Origin: Pristionchus mayeri
Taxonomy: Eukaryota > Nematoda > Chromadorea > Rhabditida > Neodiplogasteridae
DNA length: 64,000 nt
Direction: 5' to 3'
NCBI GenBank assembly: GCA_036245805.1
Contig: BTRK01000003.1
Coordinates: forward strand, 24,810,685-24,874,684
The translations under genes were made by a program, and so were the position numbers. The notes beneath the pieces are model-generated. The model had not been told where the DNA came from. It ran no database searches and saw only the letters and a list, made by a program, of their open reading frames with translations. This document shows, piece after piece, positions 47,115 through 59,358 of this stretch; position 1 is the stretch's first letter; the number at the start of each line of letters is the position of its first letter.

Positions 47115-49376
47115 GGAGGAGATCCCACTAGAATGAGACTGAGGGGAGGAGACTGCTCATGAAGGGGCGGACTGAGGGGGAGGAGTCCAATCAGATGATG
47201 GGGGATAATGAGAGGATTGTCCCTTGAGGGGAATGCACCCACTAGTCGATGATCGACAGTCGAAGGAGGAAGGGAATCATCTCATCGCAGATGCACATTC
47301 AAGAATGTGGTGAAAAATAGAGTGGGGCCTCAGTTGTTATAACGAATGTAATTTCATTATTTGTGTACATTATATTCATCATGCATTCGTCTACCGTACT
47401 CCTTTCCTCACTCAATAATTGAAGAGTGAAACATTGACTGAGTTGACAGACGCCTTTGAAACATTTGCGTATCCATCATCTTTTGAATGTTGAGAAAGGT
47501 CGAAAAAGGAATGAATGAAAGGGAAGAATTGGTAATGAGAGAAGATGAGCTATTACGTCTGTAGTTCTACTCAGAATATCATTCAACGAACTACTACGAG
47601 AGTAGAGTAGATACCCTGATCGAGACGTGTCTACCTTCGAACGACTAATTCAGTTGCAATCCTTCCGAAATTTAAAAGTGAATCTTCCCTTTTGGTTCCC
47701 AATATAAATTTGCAGTAGCTATTTTTAAAATTGTACATGCAATTGGAATTTTGCAGAGTAGCAACATTGACATAAGAGATTAAGAAAGATTCAAGATGAA
47801 AGACTGAGAACGAGACATATTTTAACAAAAAATAGTACATGGAGGAGAGTTGAACTGATGAATGAATCAACGATGGACTCACTCCTCCTCTCCTTTTCTT
47901 CTTTGTGTGCATTCCATCTGAGAATCGAGTTAATATCCAGTATCCATCCTAGAATCCATTGTGGTTCTTCGTAGAGAGAAAAGACCTGGACATGTCATGT
48001 ATTACCTGTTTCGATGGATGATGATGCCTAATCGATCTATTTGGAGCCCTCTCTATTGATGATAAACACTTCATTCTTCTTCTTTTCCTCGTGTCAATCC
48101 AAGTTTTAGTCCATCAGAATTATTAATTTCTCTCTTTGACGCACTGAAAGGAGCAAATTCCTCTTCCTCTTCGTGGAATCTATAAGATTGTGTCGAATTA
48201 TTCAGTTGAACCCATGTTTGGACGTTTCGAAATCGTCCTCATCAGCGAACAATCGATGAAATGGAGGGGAGTAGAGACCCGGAAGAGACCCGATGGGGGA
48301 ATTCACTTCGGACGACTGTCTACATCTTAATCAGATGAGATGCCGCCTTCACTCTTTCTGCTTCCCTCTCTTCCTTCTTCTTCGAATGTACCACCACGAA
48401 GAAAAGGAGATCTCGATTCGTAATTAGTAATGGGGAATCCATCCTATTCTTCTTTTCTTCGTCATCGAGGGAGGATTTGGGGAGATAGGAAAATACGGTA
48501 ATGAGCAGAGGATTTAATGGAATGGAAAGAGGGAATGGAAAGAAGAGAGGAATGATGAGGCAGATTATCCATCCCCTTCACTGAATCTCCTCAGAGGACT
48601 AACTACGAACCAAATCGAAGGGTACCGTAGAATGAATAATATAAAACTTCTTTTCTTTCTCCAATCAGCCGAAGACTCGAAAAGATAGCGGAACTTTCTT
48701 TTTTTTAAGGGTCAGAAGGGGAAATTGAGTGGTTATCTTGATTGGACTGCTGTCCATTCCTATTATTTTTTCAGTTTCTAGATATTTACTTAGTAGATTG
48801 GTAGTCTGAGGAAGTGGAGGATGGAAGAACTGACGTGAGGGAGAGAGAAACGAAGGAGTTGCCTCTCCCATTCAATTCACCCCTTCTCCTTATTGAACTT
48901 CCTTCGAAGAGACTAACTTGATTAGAGGACTCACTAATTAAAAACCCGCGCCTCCAAACGAAGTTACTCACTATCTAGTAGAATGCAGCTGGTGCTCACA
49001 AGAATTCCCAAGTTTCGAATATTCCTCCCAACGAGAGAAGGGTTTGAACCGATTAAGAAAAAGGAGAAGGAAGAGAGAAAGAGTAATCACTGTTTATACA
49101 TTCAACGATGAACAATAAGGATGAGAAGGAGAAGGAACCGTAATGGAGTGAGAAAGGAGGAAGGACTCAGAGGGGTGAGGTCTATTGGTGTAATGCCATC
49201 GAGAGAAACACTGAGGGAGAACTAATAAATAAGGAAAAGGATCTGATAATGAAGAATGTGCAGAGAGAGCACTGGCAAGGGGATGTGGCAGCGGTTTAGA
49301 AGGGAGGACTATACAGATAAGGGATGGAATAGAGTGAGATGGGAAGGACCGGGATGAGGGAGGAGAAGAGATTCCT
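47115..49376. other. intergenic region, no gene supported
   Basis: This 2.2 kb includes the presumed flp-14 promoter (47115 onward). The open frames present are low-complexity or short, without splice-supported continuation. Scattered TACCGTA motifs occur. Confidence 0.4.
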
Positions 49377-49586
49377 CTAAACTGAGGAGAGAATCGCCGT
49401 GCTTAGATCGATCTTCTTGCAGATGTCATTGACTGTCCATGCACACTCACGAGAGGGAGCAGTGCGGAGAGAGTGATCGATGCAGCACTTAGACTCGCCC
49501 CCCAAGGAGGAACGAGACTGGAGAGAGGAGAGCACTGATCTGAAGAGGGGAGAGAGAGAGGGAGAGAGAGAGAGAGAGAGAGAGAG

Positions 49587-49677
<91 letters not shown>

Positions 49678-52600
49678 AGAGAGAGAGACTCACTTCCAAG
49701 CGGGGACTTGCTTCTGATCGACAGGAAGGAGATTGGAAGTGAAGAATACTCCCAGATCAGAGAAGATCGAATCGAGTTCAGAAGGAGAGAGAGAACAACG
49801 GGACGAGAAGGAACAACGGATGAGACATTCGTACGTTAACACCTGCAGAGTATTGATCCTTACTTCTATCACTTGAGATCGAATGAATATGTTTGAATGG
49901 AAGGTACATCATATGCGATCACTGCAGTGCTGGTCCTTCTCGGGTCGAGAACGAGGCAATCGAGAGGAGAAGGAGGAGACACGATCTGATCCCTCTCTGG
50001 CTTCATCTCCACTACTGATCCTCCCATCGACAGAGGGAGACGCCACAGATTCATCTGAAGGGAAGAAGGGAAGGGGAAGGGAAGGGATGGAAGATGACGT
50101 ACCTCCTTATTAGGAGCTGCCACCTGAGTGACGTGCATTCCCTCTCTTGTCTTTCTCGCGAGGAAGAGAGGACGAGAGGGGACTGTGAACCAATCACGGA
50201 GATAGGCCCCTCAACCAGAATATTGATCTTTGATCTCTTTCTCTTCTCTCACCCGCGGCCTCGTCTGCAGTGACTTGAGAGATAAGTTGTGCAAGAGAGG
50301 AGAGGGAGAGATGGGAGAAGGAATGAGTCTCGAAGAGTTCCCTTATCACTCTCTGAACTGTTCCTTCCCCGTAGATGAGATCGATGGAATGGAAGATGGA
50401 GGGAAGTCTATCGGGGCAAGGAGAGGGAGAGAGTGAGAGACGCCCTCGCTTCGGCTTAGAAACTAGAGAAGAGGGACGACTTTCGAGCACCTCAACGAGA
50501 AGAATTCGACCATTTCCTGAGACAGCGCTGATCCCGTGGAGAGAGAGATTGGATACCTTCTGTGTAGTGTTCGATTGACTGGTTATGAATCCGATTTGGT
50601 CGTTGATTCTCCACTGGAGATACGTCACCAGAGCATCCTGCAAGAGTATCTCATCTCCTCCCCTTTGCCCTTCTGGTGCAGTCATTCCCTCGCTTCTTCC
50701 TTCCCTCAGTCGGTTCTCTTTCTCTTTCTCTCATCTCTTGTAAATCTCCCTTTGATCGTCACTCCACAACAGACTACGGGATGAGTTCATTAGGGATATG
50801 GGGGGGGGGGGGGGGTCAATGTCCATACTTGAGTAAGGGGGTCTCCCTCTCTCTCACCTCTACACATTCCTCACTCGAGATGACTCCTCCTATCCATTGA
50901 CTGATCACTTGTCTCATCAATGAATGTCTCATCTGCGCCACTTTCGGATTTCCCAGTAGACTTCCCGACTGGAATGGAAGGGTTACTGTAGGTGCAGATT
51001 ACGGTAGGAATGCCTTGAGAACGATGAATCCGAGTGGAGAAACGGGATGGGAGACGGGGATGGGAGCATCGATGAGAGTTAGTCTGTTGAGAGGGAATGG
51101 AAAGGAAGTCCATTGGGAGACGGCGGAGATAACCTCAATCATCGATTGAGAATCGTATCCCCTCTCCTTCATCTTCTCTCTCTACCTTCTGCGTCTCTTC
51201 GTAAATCCATTCATGATGGGCAGGGGAGAATCCCTGAGTGAACGAGAAGACGACGTCCAATTCAGGAATCGAAGCAGAAGTTCGATTGAAGAAGAGAGAT
51301 TCCGTCTGAGAATCAAGAATCTGCCCCCGTCCAACTACCATACACTGAACCAACCTTGTGATGGGCAAGGAATGCGAAGTCCCTCTGCTGGATTGGTTTG
51401 GTCTTCTCGAAGCAAGTATTCTTCATTCCATCGGGAGAAGATCTCCTTTCTCGAGGAGAAGAAGAAGAAGGAAAGGAAGAAGAGACTGAATCGGATGGGG
51501 AATGGAAGAGACACAGAGAGAGGGAGGAACGAATGCCCGATCCGAGTACGATTGGGAAGAGCTGAGAGGGATACGGTAGAGAGGGCGAACTATCGAGTAC
51601 TGACCTGCTTGGCATCGGAGTCAGATTGGAAGTGAGTGCCGACCACTGAGGGAAGTTGACGGTTGAAGGCAGCTGGGACTTGGCTGCAACGGAGGGAGAG
51701 GGTAGAAGAGGGAAGAGAGGGGGGGGAGGGGGAGAGGGGGAGAGGGGGAAGGGGAGGAGGAGTACCTGTAGAGAGTTGTGGGAGATACAGAATGGAACTG
51801 GTTGATGATGATACGGAGAAGGGAGGAAGAAGGAGTAGAGAGGGAGATGGAGAGGATCTGAGAGATCAAAGATCAGAGGGGAGAAGGGGGGAGGGTACCT
51901 CTCTAGTGGCATCGTGTTCGATGGAAGAGCAGATTGCTTCTCCTGTAATGAATCTCCTCCCTTCCTCTTCCTTTCCATCCATTCAATGGAGTCACCAACT
52001 GTTCCCATTGGTTGTTATAACCATCATAAAGTGGACCATTGACTCCCCTCTCGGAATGCCCTTTGTCCCATCCCCTCCAGTCTCCCTCCATTCCAATCAG
52101 AGTATTGTGGGTAAAGAGAAGCACTTTTTATGGCAGCCAACAGTTTGATTCCCTCCCCTCCTCCTCCTCACCTAATTTCTGTTGTGGAATTCCCTGTAGG
52201 TCTCTGATCACTAATCCCTCCCTCACTAGAGAACTTCCCCCGTCTGGTGACCGGCTAGCAATAAGAACAGCTGTAACCCTAGCTTCCTCTCACAGAGGGG
52301 GGAGGGAGGTGGAGAAGGGTGGGGGGGGGGGGGGGGAGAGGGAGGAATGACTCACCAGACGTGCAATCGAAGACTGTTACCGAGTCGAGTGATCGCAGAT
52401 GACGAGAGGCCCCGAGTATTATCTGACACAAATCGATACTCATCGGGTACTGTACTTAGATCATCAAATAATATTGTACTTGAACCGAGAACAAAATTGG
52501 ATACCTGATTGGTCTTAGCCTGAGGTCGAATGAATATCTCCGAGTCTCCTATGAAATGGGCAACGTATGAAGTGGTGAGATTGAGTGAGTAGTGGAGGAG

Positions 52601-53786
52601 GAAGAGGGGAGGGGTGAGGGAGGAATTGAATGCCTGCAAGGGAATTCATCCATCTACTACTAATTGCACGCACTAATTCTTCGTTGTAGTTTACACAGGA
52701 CTGCTCAGTCTTGGCTTTCTTTCCAAAACTCCTTCCCCCCTCCCCCTCTCTCCCCCCCTCTCCCCCCCCCCCCCCCCCCCCCCGTCCTCCCCCCCCCCCC
52801 CCCTCTCTCTCCCCTTCGTTCATTCCACTCACGAGAATAATGGCTGAGTGAGAGCATTCTGAGTGTTTCAAAGAATCCTCTGCATCATTCCCTTCCCTCC
52901 CTCTCTCAAATGCCCGAATCAACTCGTTAATCGATCACATATGTAATTCATCCATCATTCGTCGTCCTCTCCCCGCACCCTCTGCACCGTCTGATTACAC
53001 CACGAGAACATTCGGAATGACTAGTGTTATTTCGGGACGATTAACTAATCGACGGGAGGGGGACATGTGGGGGAGCATGAATCGGAAGACTTGTCCACCA
53101 CATGGGAGAATCACTACCGAGGGAGGGGGGAAGGGGGGGGGGGTGACCTACCTATGGACGTGTCCACAACTGCTTCTCTGGATGGGCATCAGTGCGCACA
53201 TCTCGACACCATCTTCCTCTTCCTCGATGGTCTCTCTTTCTTCCTCCACTCTCTCCTCCATGGGTCGACCTTCCTCTTCCTCTTCTTCTTCCTCCTCAAT
53301 CTACTCTTTCCTTCTCTGATCTTTGATCTTTCCTCACCTCATCACCATCGATCACAACTTCTGCATGCCCTCCGGGGAATGTGACGGTGGTCGGCCGAAC
53401 TGTCGTCGAAGTCTAAATGGATCAATATTCTCATCAATCATCGATTAGTTCCCTACCGTAGTGGGAAGAGTCGTGGTGGGAGACGTCGGTCTCTCAGTAG
53501 CAGCATTGCCCATCTGATTGGGTCTTCCCACGATGGGAACTGCTTCTGGAGGGTCGACATAAGCTGGAGGAGAAGGAATAGAGAAGGAGAACTACTTTGA
53601 CTCACCATTCGAATCATTGTGAGGAAGAGGAATGGAGGGATCTTCCCCTTCTGAAGAGTGAAGACGGAAGAGGACCAGTCCTCCTATGAGAAGAGCCAGG
53701 ATGATGAGAGAAAGTAGAAGGAGAATCCCCCTCATATGACCACTTCGAGAGGGAGATTTCCCGTTCGGAGACGGGGGAGGAGACAT
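49377..53786 (-). CDS. type II membrane protein, M1-aminopeptidase-like pseudoenzyme
   Basis: About 18 minus-strand exons. It starts at 53786 (acceptor ATTCAG one base before the ATG) with a short cytoplasmic tail and one TM (ILLLLSLIILALLIGGLVLF), then a Thr/Pro stalk (53565-53340), an acidic exon (EEEEEEEEEGRPMEERVEE) and an M1-type N-terminal beta domain (LTPPLFLLHYSLNLTT, YVAHFIGDSEIFIRP). The block VGTHFQSDSDAKQ|LFPIVL aligns with the M1 signature THFEPTDAR.AFPCFDEP. FPFPLNRLTLIDAPIPVSHP aligns with YPLPKLDLIAIPDFAAGAMEN, with GAMEN lost. LMRQVISQWIGG aligns with VAHELAHQWFGN, so HEXXH has become RQVIS. IDLIYGEGTVQRVIRELFE then matches the KGA..LRML helix. The last exon ends at 49377 (DICKKIDLSTAILSSV). 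With zinc ligands and the catalytic Glu gone it cannot act as a standard M1 peptidase; binding or scaffolding is inferred. One intron uses a GC donor (AAG|GCATTC). Some exon borders are approximate. Confidence 0.8.
49552..49691. repeat. GA microsatellite
   Basis: Long (GA)n run with small interruptions, inside an intron of the M1-like gene (CT on the coding strand, near the 3' splice site side). Confidence 0.95.
52739..52805. repeat. poly-C / C-rich low-complexity tract
   Basis: Two long C runs interrupted by GT and TCTCT, inside an intron of the M1-like gene. Similar shorter G or C runs occur at 50802, 52322, 53890 and 61132. Lengths in the assembly are unreliable. Confidence 0.9.
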
Positions 53787-53787
53787 T

Positions 53788-56224
53788 CTGAATACTGTAG
53801 ATGAGAGGTACGGTAGATAGGAAGGAAGGGAGAGACGAAAGAGGCACGAAGAGGTGAGAAGAGAGCTACACGGGATACGATAGAAGTGTGAATATAGGGG
53901 GGGGGGGGGGGTGAAATATGAGTAGTGGGGGTCTATAGAGAAGGGGAGAAGTGAGAGATGAGTCCTCTGACCACGCCTACTAATGGATGGAGGAGAGATT
54001 GAAGGAATGAGTCAGAAGAGAAGAGAGAAAGAGATCATGGAAGGAGAGATGATAGGAGAGATCCTAGTGATGAAAGGGAGAGATCAAGAGAGGACTCGAA
54101 GGAGTCTGTACGAGTGATATCGAATATGGAATGAGGGGGAAGGGGAGGGGGGTCGAGTGGAGGGGATTTGATACGGGGGCTGCCATTCCTCGCTGATTAG
54201 ATAATATACTAGTAAACTGTCGGACAGATGAATGGGAAACTTTCTGATTGATAAACTGAGGAAGTTTATCCATGGGATAAAGGGACACTCTATCACTCGA
54301 TCCTCCCCATCCATTCCATCCTAACAAATGACCCCCTCCTCTGCCAAAGAAAATGCAAAGCTACGAAGAGAAAGCCATAGATCAAGATTATCGATTGAGG
54401 ATATCAGAAGAGAATTATAACGAAAATCATGAGAAGAATTGAGTGAGTGAGGGAGGAATGAGCATTGTGATTGGACCAATCGAGTGAGTGAGAGAGAGAG
54501 AAACATCCTCTCTCCTACTCCTTCCTCTACGCTTTCAGAACACTTGTTGAGGGAAGAAACATGTGTCAATCAATGAGATAGAATAGGAAGCTATGAGTGA
54601 GGGGCGAGTTCTGATTCCCATCCAATGGGAGATCAAATGAGAAGATCGTCCCCTCTGGAGGGAAGACCAGATGGAGAATGAGATGGAGAAAGAAGAGAGT
54701 GATGAAAAGGGGGACTGTCTCTCCCTCTCTCTCTCGGTAGCGACGGCATCGTCCGAATGAGTTGCACATGTTGAGAGGGGAGGAGTGAGAGTGCACCTGT
54801 TATTCCCTTCCTTATCCTCCTCCCTCACTCGTTGTAACTGTGACTGAGGGGGGCGACCATCCATCTTCTCTTTCGGGAGAGGGAAGACATCCAAGACTGT
54901 ACGGATAGGCGAGAAGTCCGTCAATCAATTGTCCGGGAAGAGGATGGAAAGGAGAGGTCACACCTCGTCCCTCTCCTCTCCTCCGTGCTTCGTTCCTCGT
55001 TCCTCTTCATTTTCTCATTCGAACTTCTTCGTTCTCAGTCCATTTCCACTCTGGGAATTCGATGGAGAGAAGAGACTCTCATTCGTCTGCTATTGTGCAC
55101 TTAGATTAGTCGTGCAGACTGAGATTGAGTGTGGCTGAAGGAGATCAAAGATCACCATGAATCACCTCGAGAGAACAGAGGAGCTATTATCGAATTAGAT
55201 GTATTTGTCAACGGGAGAGGAGTGAGTGAGAGTGAGAGTGAGAGTGATGACTGAGGGAGGGGATTCGTTGACTGATCACTTCGTCATTTTGACATGGGGA
55301 TGGAAATATCACACAGACGAGTCATCAAAAGGAGGAGCTCAACAGATGATCTCCTCCCATACGCGGAAAGTGTGCACGTACCAGTTCACTTTTTAAGTGT
55401 TTTAAAAATAAATATCTGATCAATAAATTGAATAGCAATGTCGGGGTTCCCTAATCACTTGCAAATTTTAAACATATTTTCTTCTACGTTGATTTACAAT
55501 TGTGTCTTCGAACCTGGAATGAAATCTCTCTCTATCCAATGGTCATTTCGCAGCCTTCCAATGGCTTTTCGTTGTCATGGAATGAATTCGAGAGAGAGAA
55601 GGGGAACTCGAGTTCCACCTTCTCCCTTTATTCTCACGTTGTGATCACGCTTCACTCCTGCTTACGTTATCTCTTCCCTCTTCGATTACTATCGTAATCT
55701 CAACTGAGAATGAGAAGAGGGAAACTGAGAATGCTTCGAAGGTCACAAAACAATCGTCCGATGTGATTGCATATCAGTTGTGTAGATATTCCGTTCTTCT
55801 CTCAGTCCTTCCTTCCTTCCTTCCTTGAGACAGCTGAATTCCCTTCTTCTCTTTCTACCAATCGATCTCCCTTTGAAGAGAGGAGAAGGAGCCCTTTGAT
55901 AAAGGAAGTAGCTGCATTCTCTCTCTCTCTTCGACCCCTTCGTTCCTCTCCAGTCATGATCCTCTCTTATTCCATTCATCGAACTATTCGATGGAATCAC
56001 TCTGGAAGAAGAAGAGAGTAGAATCCATTTGTATTCTCTACTTCCATTCGTCTCAATCTCCTCATCGATTCTCGTTTCATTCCACCTTCACAACTTCTCC
56101 TTCTTTCTCTCCTCACTTCTCCCCTTCGGATACATTTCTTGTTTTCCTCCCTCCCTTCATATTTCCTACAGTTCATTCCCTTCCTCTCATTCGTCTCCTT
56201 TCCAGTATCTTCTCCTCTCTTCTA
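53788..56224. other. intergenic region; one doubtful minus-strand exon
   Basis: No gene is supported with splice closure. A minus-strand open segment near 54796-54922 (SPIRTVLDVFPLPKEKMDGR) ends at a good GTGCAC donor and might be an orphan exon, but no partner exon was found. A GATCAAAGATC motif lies at 55143-55153. Confidence 0.35.
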
Positions 56225-57481
56225 ATGTTCTCGGATGATCATAAGAAGAAGAAGGGAGTCGATGGTATCTCCTCCTCTTCTTCCTTCCATCTCAAATCCT
56301 TTCAGCAGCAACAATTAACTTCGACAGTTTGGATGAGAAATTGAGCGATAAGATGGACAAGATGGTGGGTTTTCCTTTCTCCTCTTCAATTCTTCACTTC
56401 CATGGTTGGACATGTGCTTTATGATCATAACTTCCCTTCCCCACTCAGTTCTCAATACGACTTAATTCTATCCGAGTTCTCTATTCACACACACTCTCCC
56501 TCTCCTACTCGAAATCAATTAACTTTCCAATCTATCGGAAGTTATCCTATTAATCGTGGATAGTTCTCTTACCACCTCCACCTCCATCTCCTCTCACTTC
56601 TCCCCCCTCTCCCCCCCCCTCTCCTCCCCTCCACCTCCTTCCCTTCGCCCCTCCTTCTCCTCCTCCTCCTCCTCGTACCTCAATTCTCCCTTTCCAGTCA
56701 ATCCGCGACAAATCCCTCTCGAGTAAGTACCGTAGTGAGGTGTCCGTTGTGGTGCAGTTATGTCTTACCTTTACTAGTTCTTCCTTTCCAGAGTACGGTG
56801 AGGGTACGAATCGGCCGACTACGGTAGAGGTACGATCATGGGAGAGGTCACATTGGTTGATTCGTTCAGAAACTGCGTAATTCCTTCAAAAAGGGGGAGA
56901 AGAAGTCGACGCAGTCCCTAAACATCTCAACGAACATTGAAGTGAGCAGATTACACTACCACTATCCATTTACAGAAAGATTCACTATCCATTTACAGAA
57001 AGAGAAAATGAGCAAAAGGAGCAGTTCAGTGGATAAATCGAATGACTTGGTGAGTTTATCCTCTCTCCTTCCTTGAAACCTCCCCCTCTCTCCCCCTCCT
57101 TCCCCTCTCTCCTTCTCTCTGCAGACAATGTCTCTCTTCGGAGCAGCTTCGGTGGTGTGCAACATCGGTGAGTACCCTCCCTTCTCTCTTCTTCATTCTT
57201 CCTTTCAGTTGAGATCTCCAAGGACAGTACGATGAATGGGAAGAAGAACAAGACTCTCGCACAGACTGGGAAGAAAGGTGAGCAGAGGGAAGAGGATCTC
57301 CTCCCTTGGAGATCCACAATGATCACACACTTCGAGATCCATTAGGGGGGAAGGAAAAGGGTTATGATGCAGCAATATGCCTGCAGACTCAGTGGGATCG
57401 GACAATGGGAAGCCAGCCGGACCATTCTCTGCCATCAAAGAAGCACAGCAGAACAAGAAGAAGTCCGTGGACGAAGACTGA
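56225..57481 (+). CDS. small Lys/Ser-rich protein of unknown function
   Basis: Nine exons close in frame: 56225-56264, 56306-56364, 56698-56722, 56792-56823, 56870-56941, 56999-57049, 57125-57167, 57209-57277, 57387-57481, about 160 residues. It starts MFSDDHKKKKGVDAATINFD and ends SAIKEAQQNKKKSVDED. It is highly charged, with no TM or signal peptide; MSLFGAASVV is the only hydrophobic stretch. The acceptor of exon 6 lies in a tandem duplication (CACTATCCATTTACAGAAAG twice, 56961 and 56984). Only the second acceptor keeps the frame open, since use of the first runs into a stop. No family recognised; it is likely disordered and nucleic-acid- or cytoskeleton-associated, which is a guess from composition. 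Confidence 0.65.
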
Positions 57482-57914
57482 GGAATCCCCATCTCTACCC
57501 AATCATCCCCTGATTACCAACCCATTCAGTTATCTGTTCATCTTCGATATCTCGTATAAACTGGCACTGCATCTACTCTTAAGGGTCTTCTTGGGGATGG
57601 AAGAGGTAGTGAGGGGAGGAGAAAGAACTGCAGAGGAGGGTGTCTTCGAAGATTGTTTCTTCTCGATAAATCTCTCGCATCCCTTTTTCCTTTCTCGCTG
57701 ACTCTCAAATGGAATTCATTATCAAGACAGAAACTCTAGCAGAACACTTAATATCAATGTGCATATTATAATCATATTATGGACCATATAAAAATTTGCT
57801 CTACTTTGCTCATTGTAGATCGTGTCTATGGGAATGGATTGAAGTACTGGGTCGAGTAGTGCTATGGAATGAACTCTTTGCCAGTCTTCTCTTTCCGATT
57901 CATCTTCTTCTCCT

Positions 57915-58115
57915 TCATCTCTCCCCCCTCACTTCATCCCCATAATGGAGATTCGTGAAGGGGCGATAAACTTCTCCAGGAAGGGGAACAATCAACGTCC
58001 TTCTCTCCCATCTCCGATCCAATTTCTTTCCTCCTGCAGTATCGATCCCTTGAGGAGGAGATGACAGTAATCCATGGAGAGAAGAAGAGAGAAAGAGAAG
58101 AAGATGGCCTCCCAT
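57915..58115 (-). CDS. candidate small secreted peptide
   Basis: The ATG at 58115 follows the acceptor-like CTCTTCAG directly, as at other genes in this window. The 66-residue frame starts MGGHLLLFLSSSLHGLLSSP, a plausible signal peptide, and continues with dibasic KK/RR sites and VPLPGEVYRPFTNLHYGDE. A GTGAGG donor at GATGAA offers an alternative spliced C-terminus. There is no homologue I recognise, and a second overlapping frame is also open, so this remains tentative. Confidence 0.3.
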   Translation of the reverse strand: MGGHLLLFLSSSLHGLLSSPPQGIDTAGGKKLDRRWERRTLIVPLPGEVYRPFTNLHYGDEVRGER

Positions 58116-59358
58116 CTGAAGAGACGGAGAGAAAGACGAGAAGGATAAGGAAATTCATTCCTTCATCTTCCTCCTGTTCTCCTCAGTTGATGGACGTCCA
58201 TGTACTCAATCCCAATCAATTTCACTAGAGGAAACACGATTTATCCAGGTTCTTTCGCCGTCGAAGTTTGATTATCGACGAAAGTTGAAGGGAATAGACT
58301 GAGAACTTGATTCGGAGAGATGATTGAAAGAAGGGATCGAGTAAGAAGGACAATTAATGAAGAGAAAAGAATAGAAACTTAGAAGTGGATTGGAGTACGA
58401 GACCAAATTTCACTAGAGGAAACACCAATCAGGGAAAGCGTCATCAACCTCCATACATTCGGTGTCACAGAGGTCACCCCTCCCTCGTATATCGATTGAA
58501 TTGGGCTTGGACAGATCCTGTCAAGTATCCATCTCGATTGAATCGTCGTATTATGGATAGAAAGTAGAGAAGGGCATCGATGATAAAGTGTTGATTGGAA
58601 TGATTGATGGATTCATTGCATGCCCTCTACTCTTCGTCCTCTGTCTAGTCAGAGTAGACTAAAGAGCGAGGAAAGAAGAGAGAGACGGGGAAAGGCTTCT
58701 CTGATAACGTTTCGACTACAATCGTCATCGACAGATCAGAGAACCCTGAGGAAGGATTGTCAACGAAAAGGAGAGGATGGGTATGAAGAGAAGGAGGGTC
58801 CCGCCCATCGATGATAACCCTTCGACCTCATTCCCACTCCATCCTACCATCATGAGCAGAGGAAACACCATTCTGGTATGATCACTTATTTTTTATTTCC
58901 ATTTACTAGACTGTTCTTAGTGTCTACGAAGTAGGTTAGGGGGAATACCTTAGTTCGAGGAGTTTCAGGCTTTATCAATGACTATCATTTCCGGTTCTGA
59001 TTCTTAGCCCAACTCATGATCCCCTCTACAATGGTATACGTCATGAACCCCTCCGTGATCCTCTCCCTCTCTTCATCCCTCGTGTCTCCCTGTTTGGTCT
59101 CGTGCTGATTATCAAATGGGATGAGATATAAACCAGAAGGAGCAAAGGGGGCAGCACTCTGATGTAATTCCCCTCTCTGTCTGCTAATTCACTATTTGGA
59201 GCCATTGATAAGAATCGAGTGTTCATAATCTTCGTTGTCAAGAGAGATTCCTCATCCGATGATTCCTTTCATTCGACAATCCTACCTTTCGAGACTGCCA
59301 AATCCCTTTTCCATTCATAAGTATCTAATTCTTCTCATCTCATCATTCATTCCTTCAG
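58116..59358. other. intergenic; short dispersed repeat
   Basis: A sequence TTTCACTAGAGGAAACACSA occurs at about 58219 and 58409, and AGAGGAAACACCAT at 58857. No exon is supported. The region ends with the acceptor CCTTCAG at the next ATG. Confidence 0.4.

Noticed and set aside
49403..49839. Long open frames across the GA/CT microsatellite
   Set aside because: They consist of Arg/Glu or Ser/Leu dipeptides generated by the repeat, which lies in an intron.
54535..54924. 129-residue minus-strand gene
   Set aside because: Only the first about 40 residues look non-repetitive, no ATG or splice partner was found, and the remainder is low-complexity.
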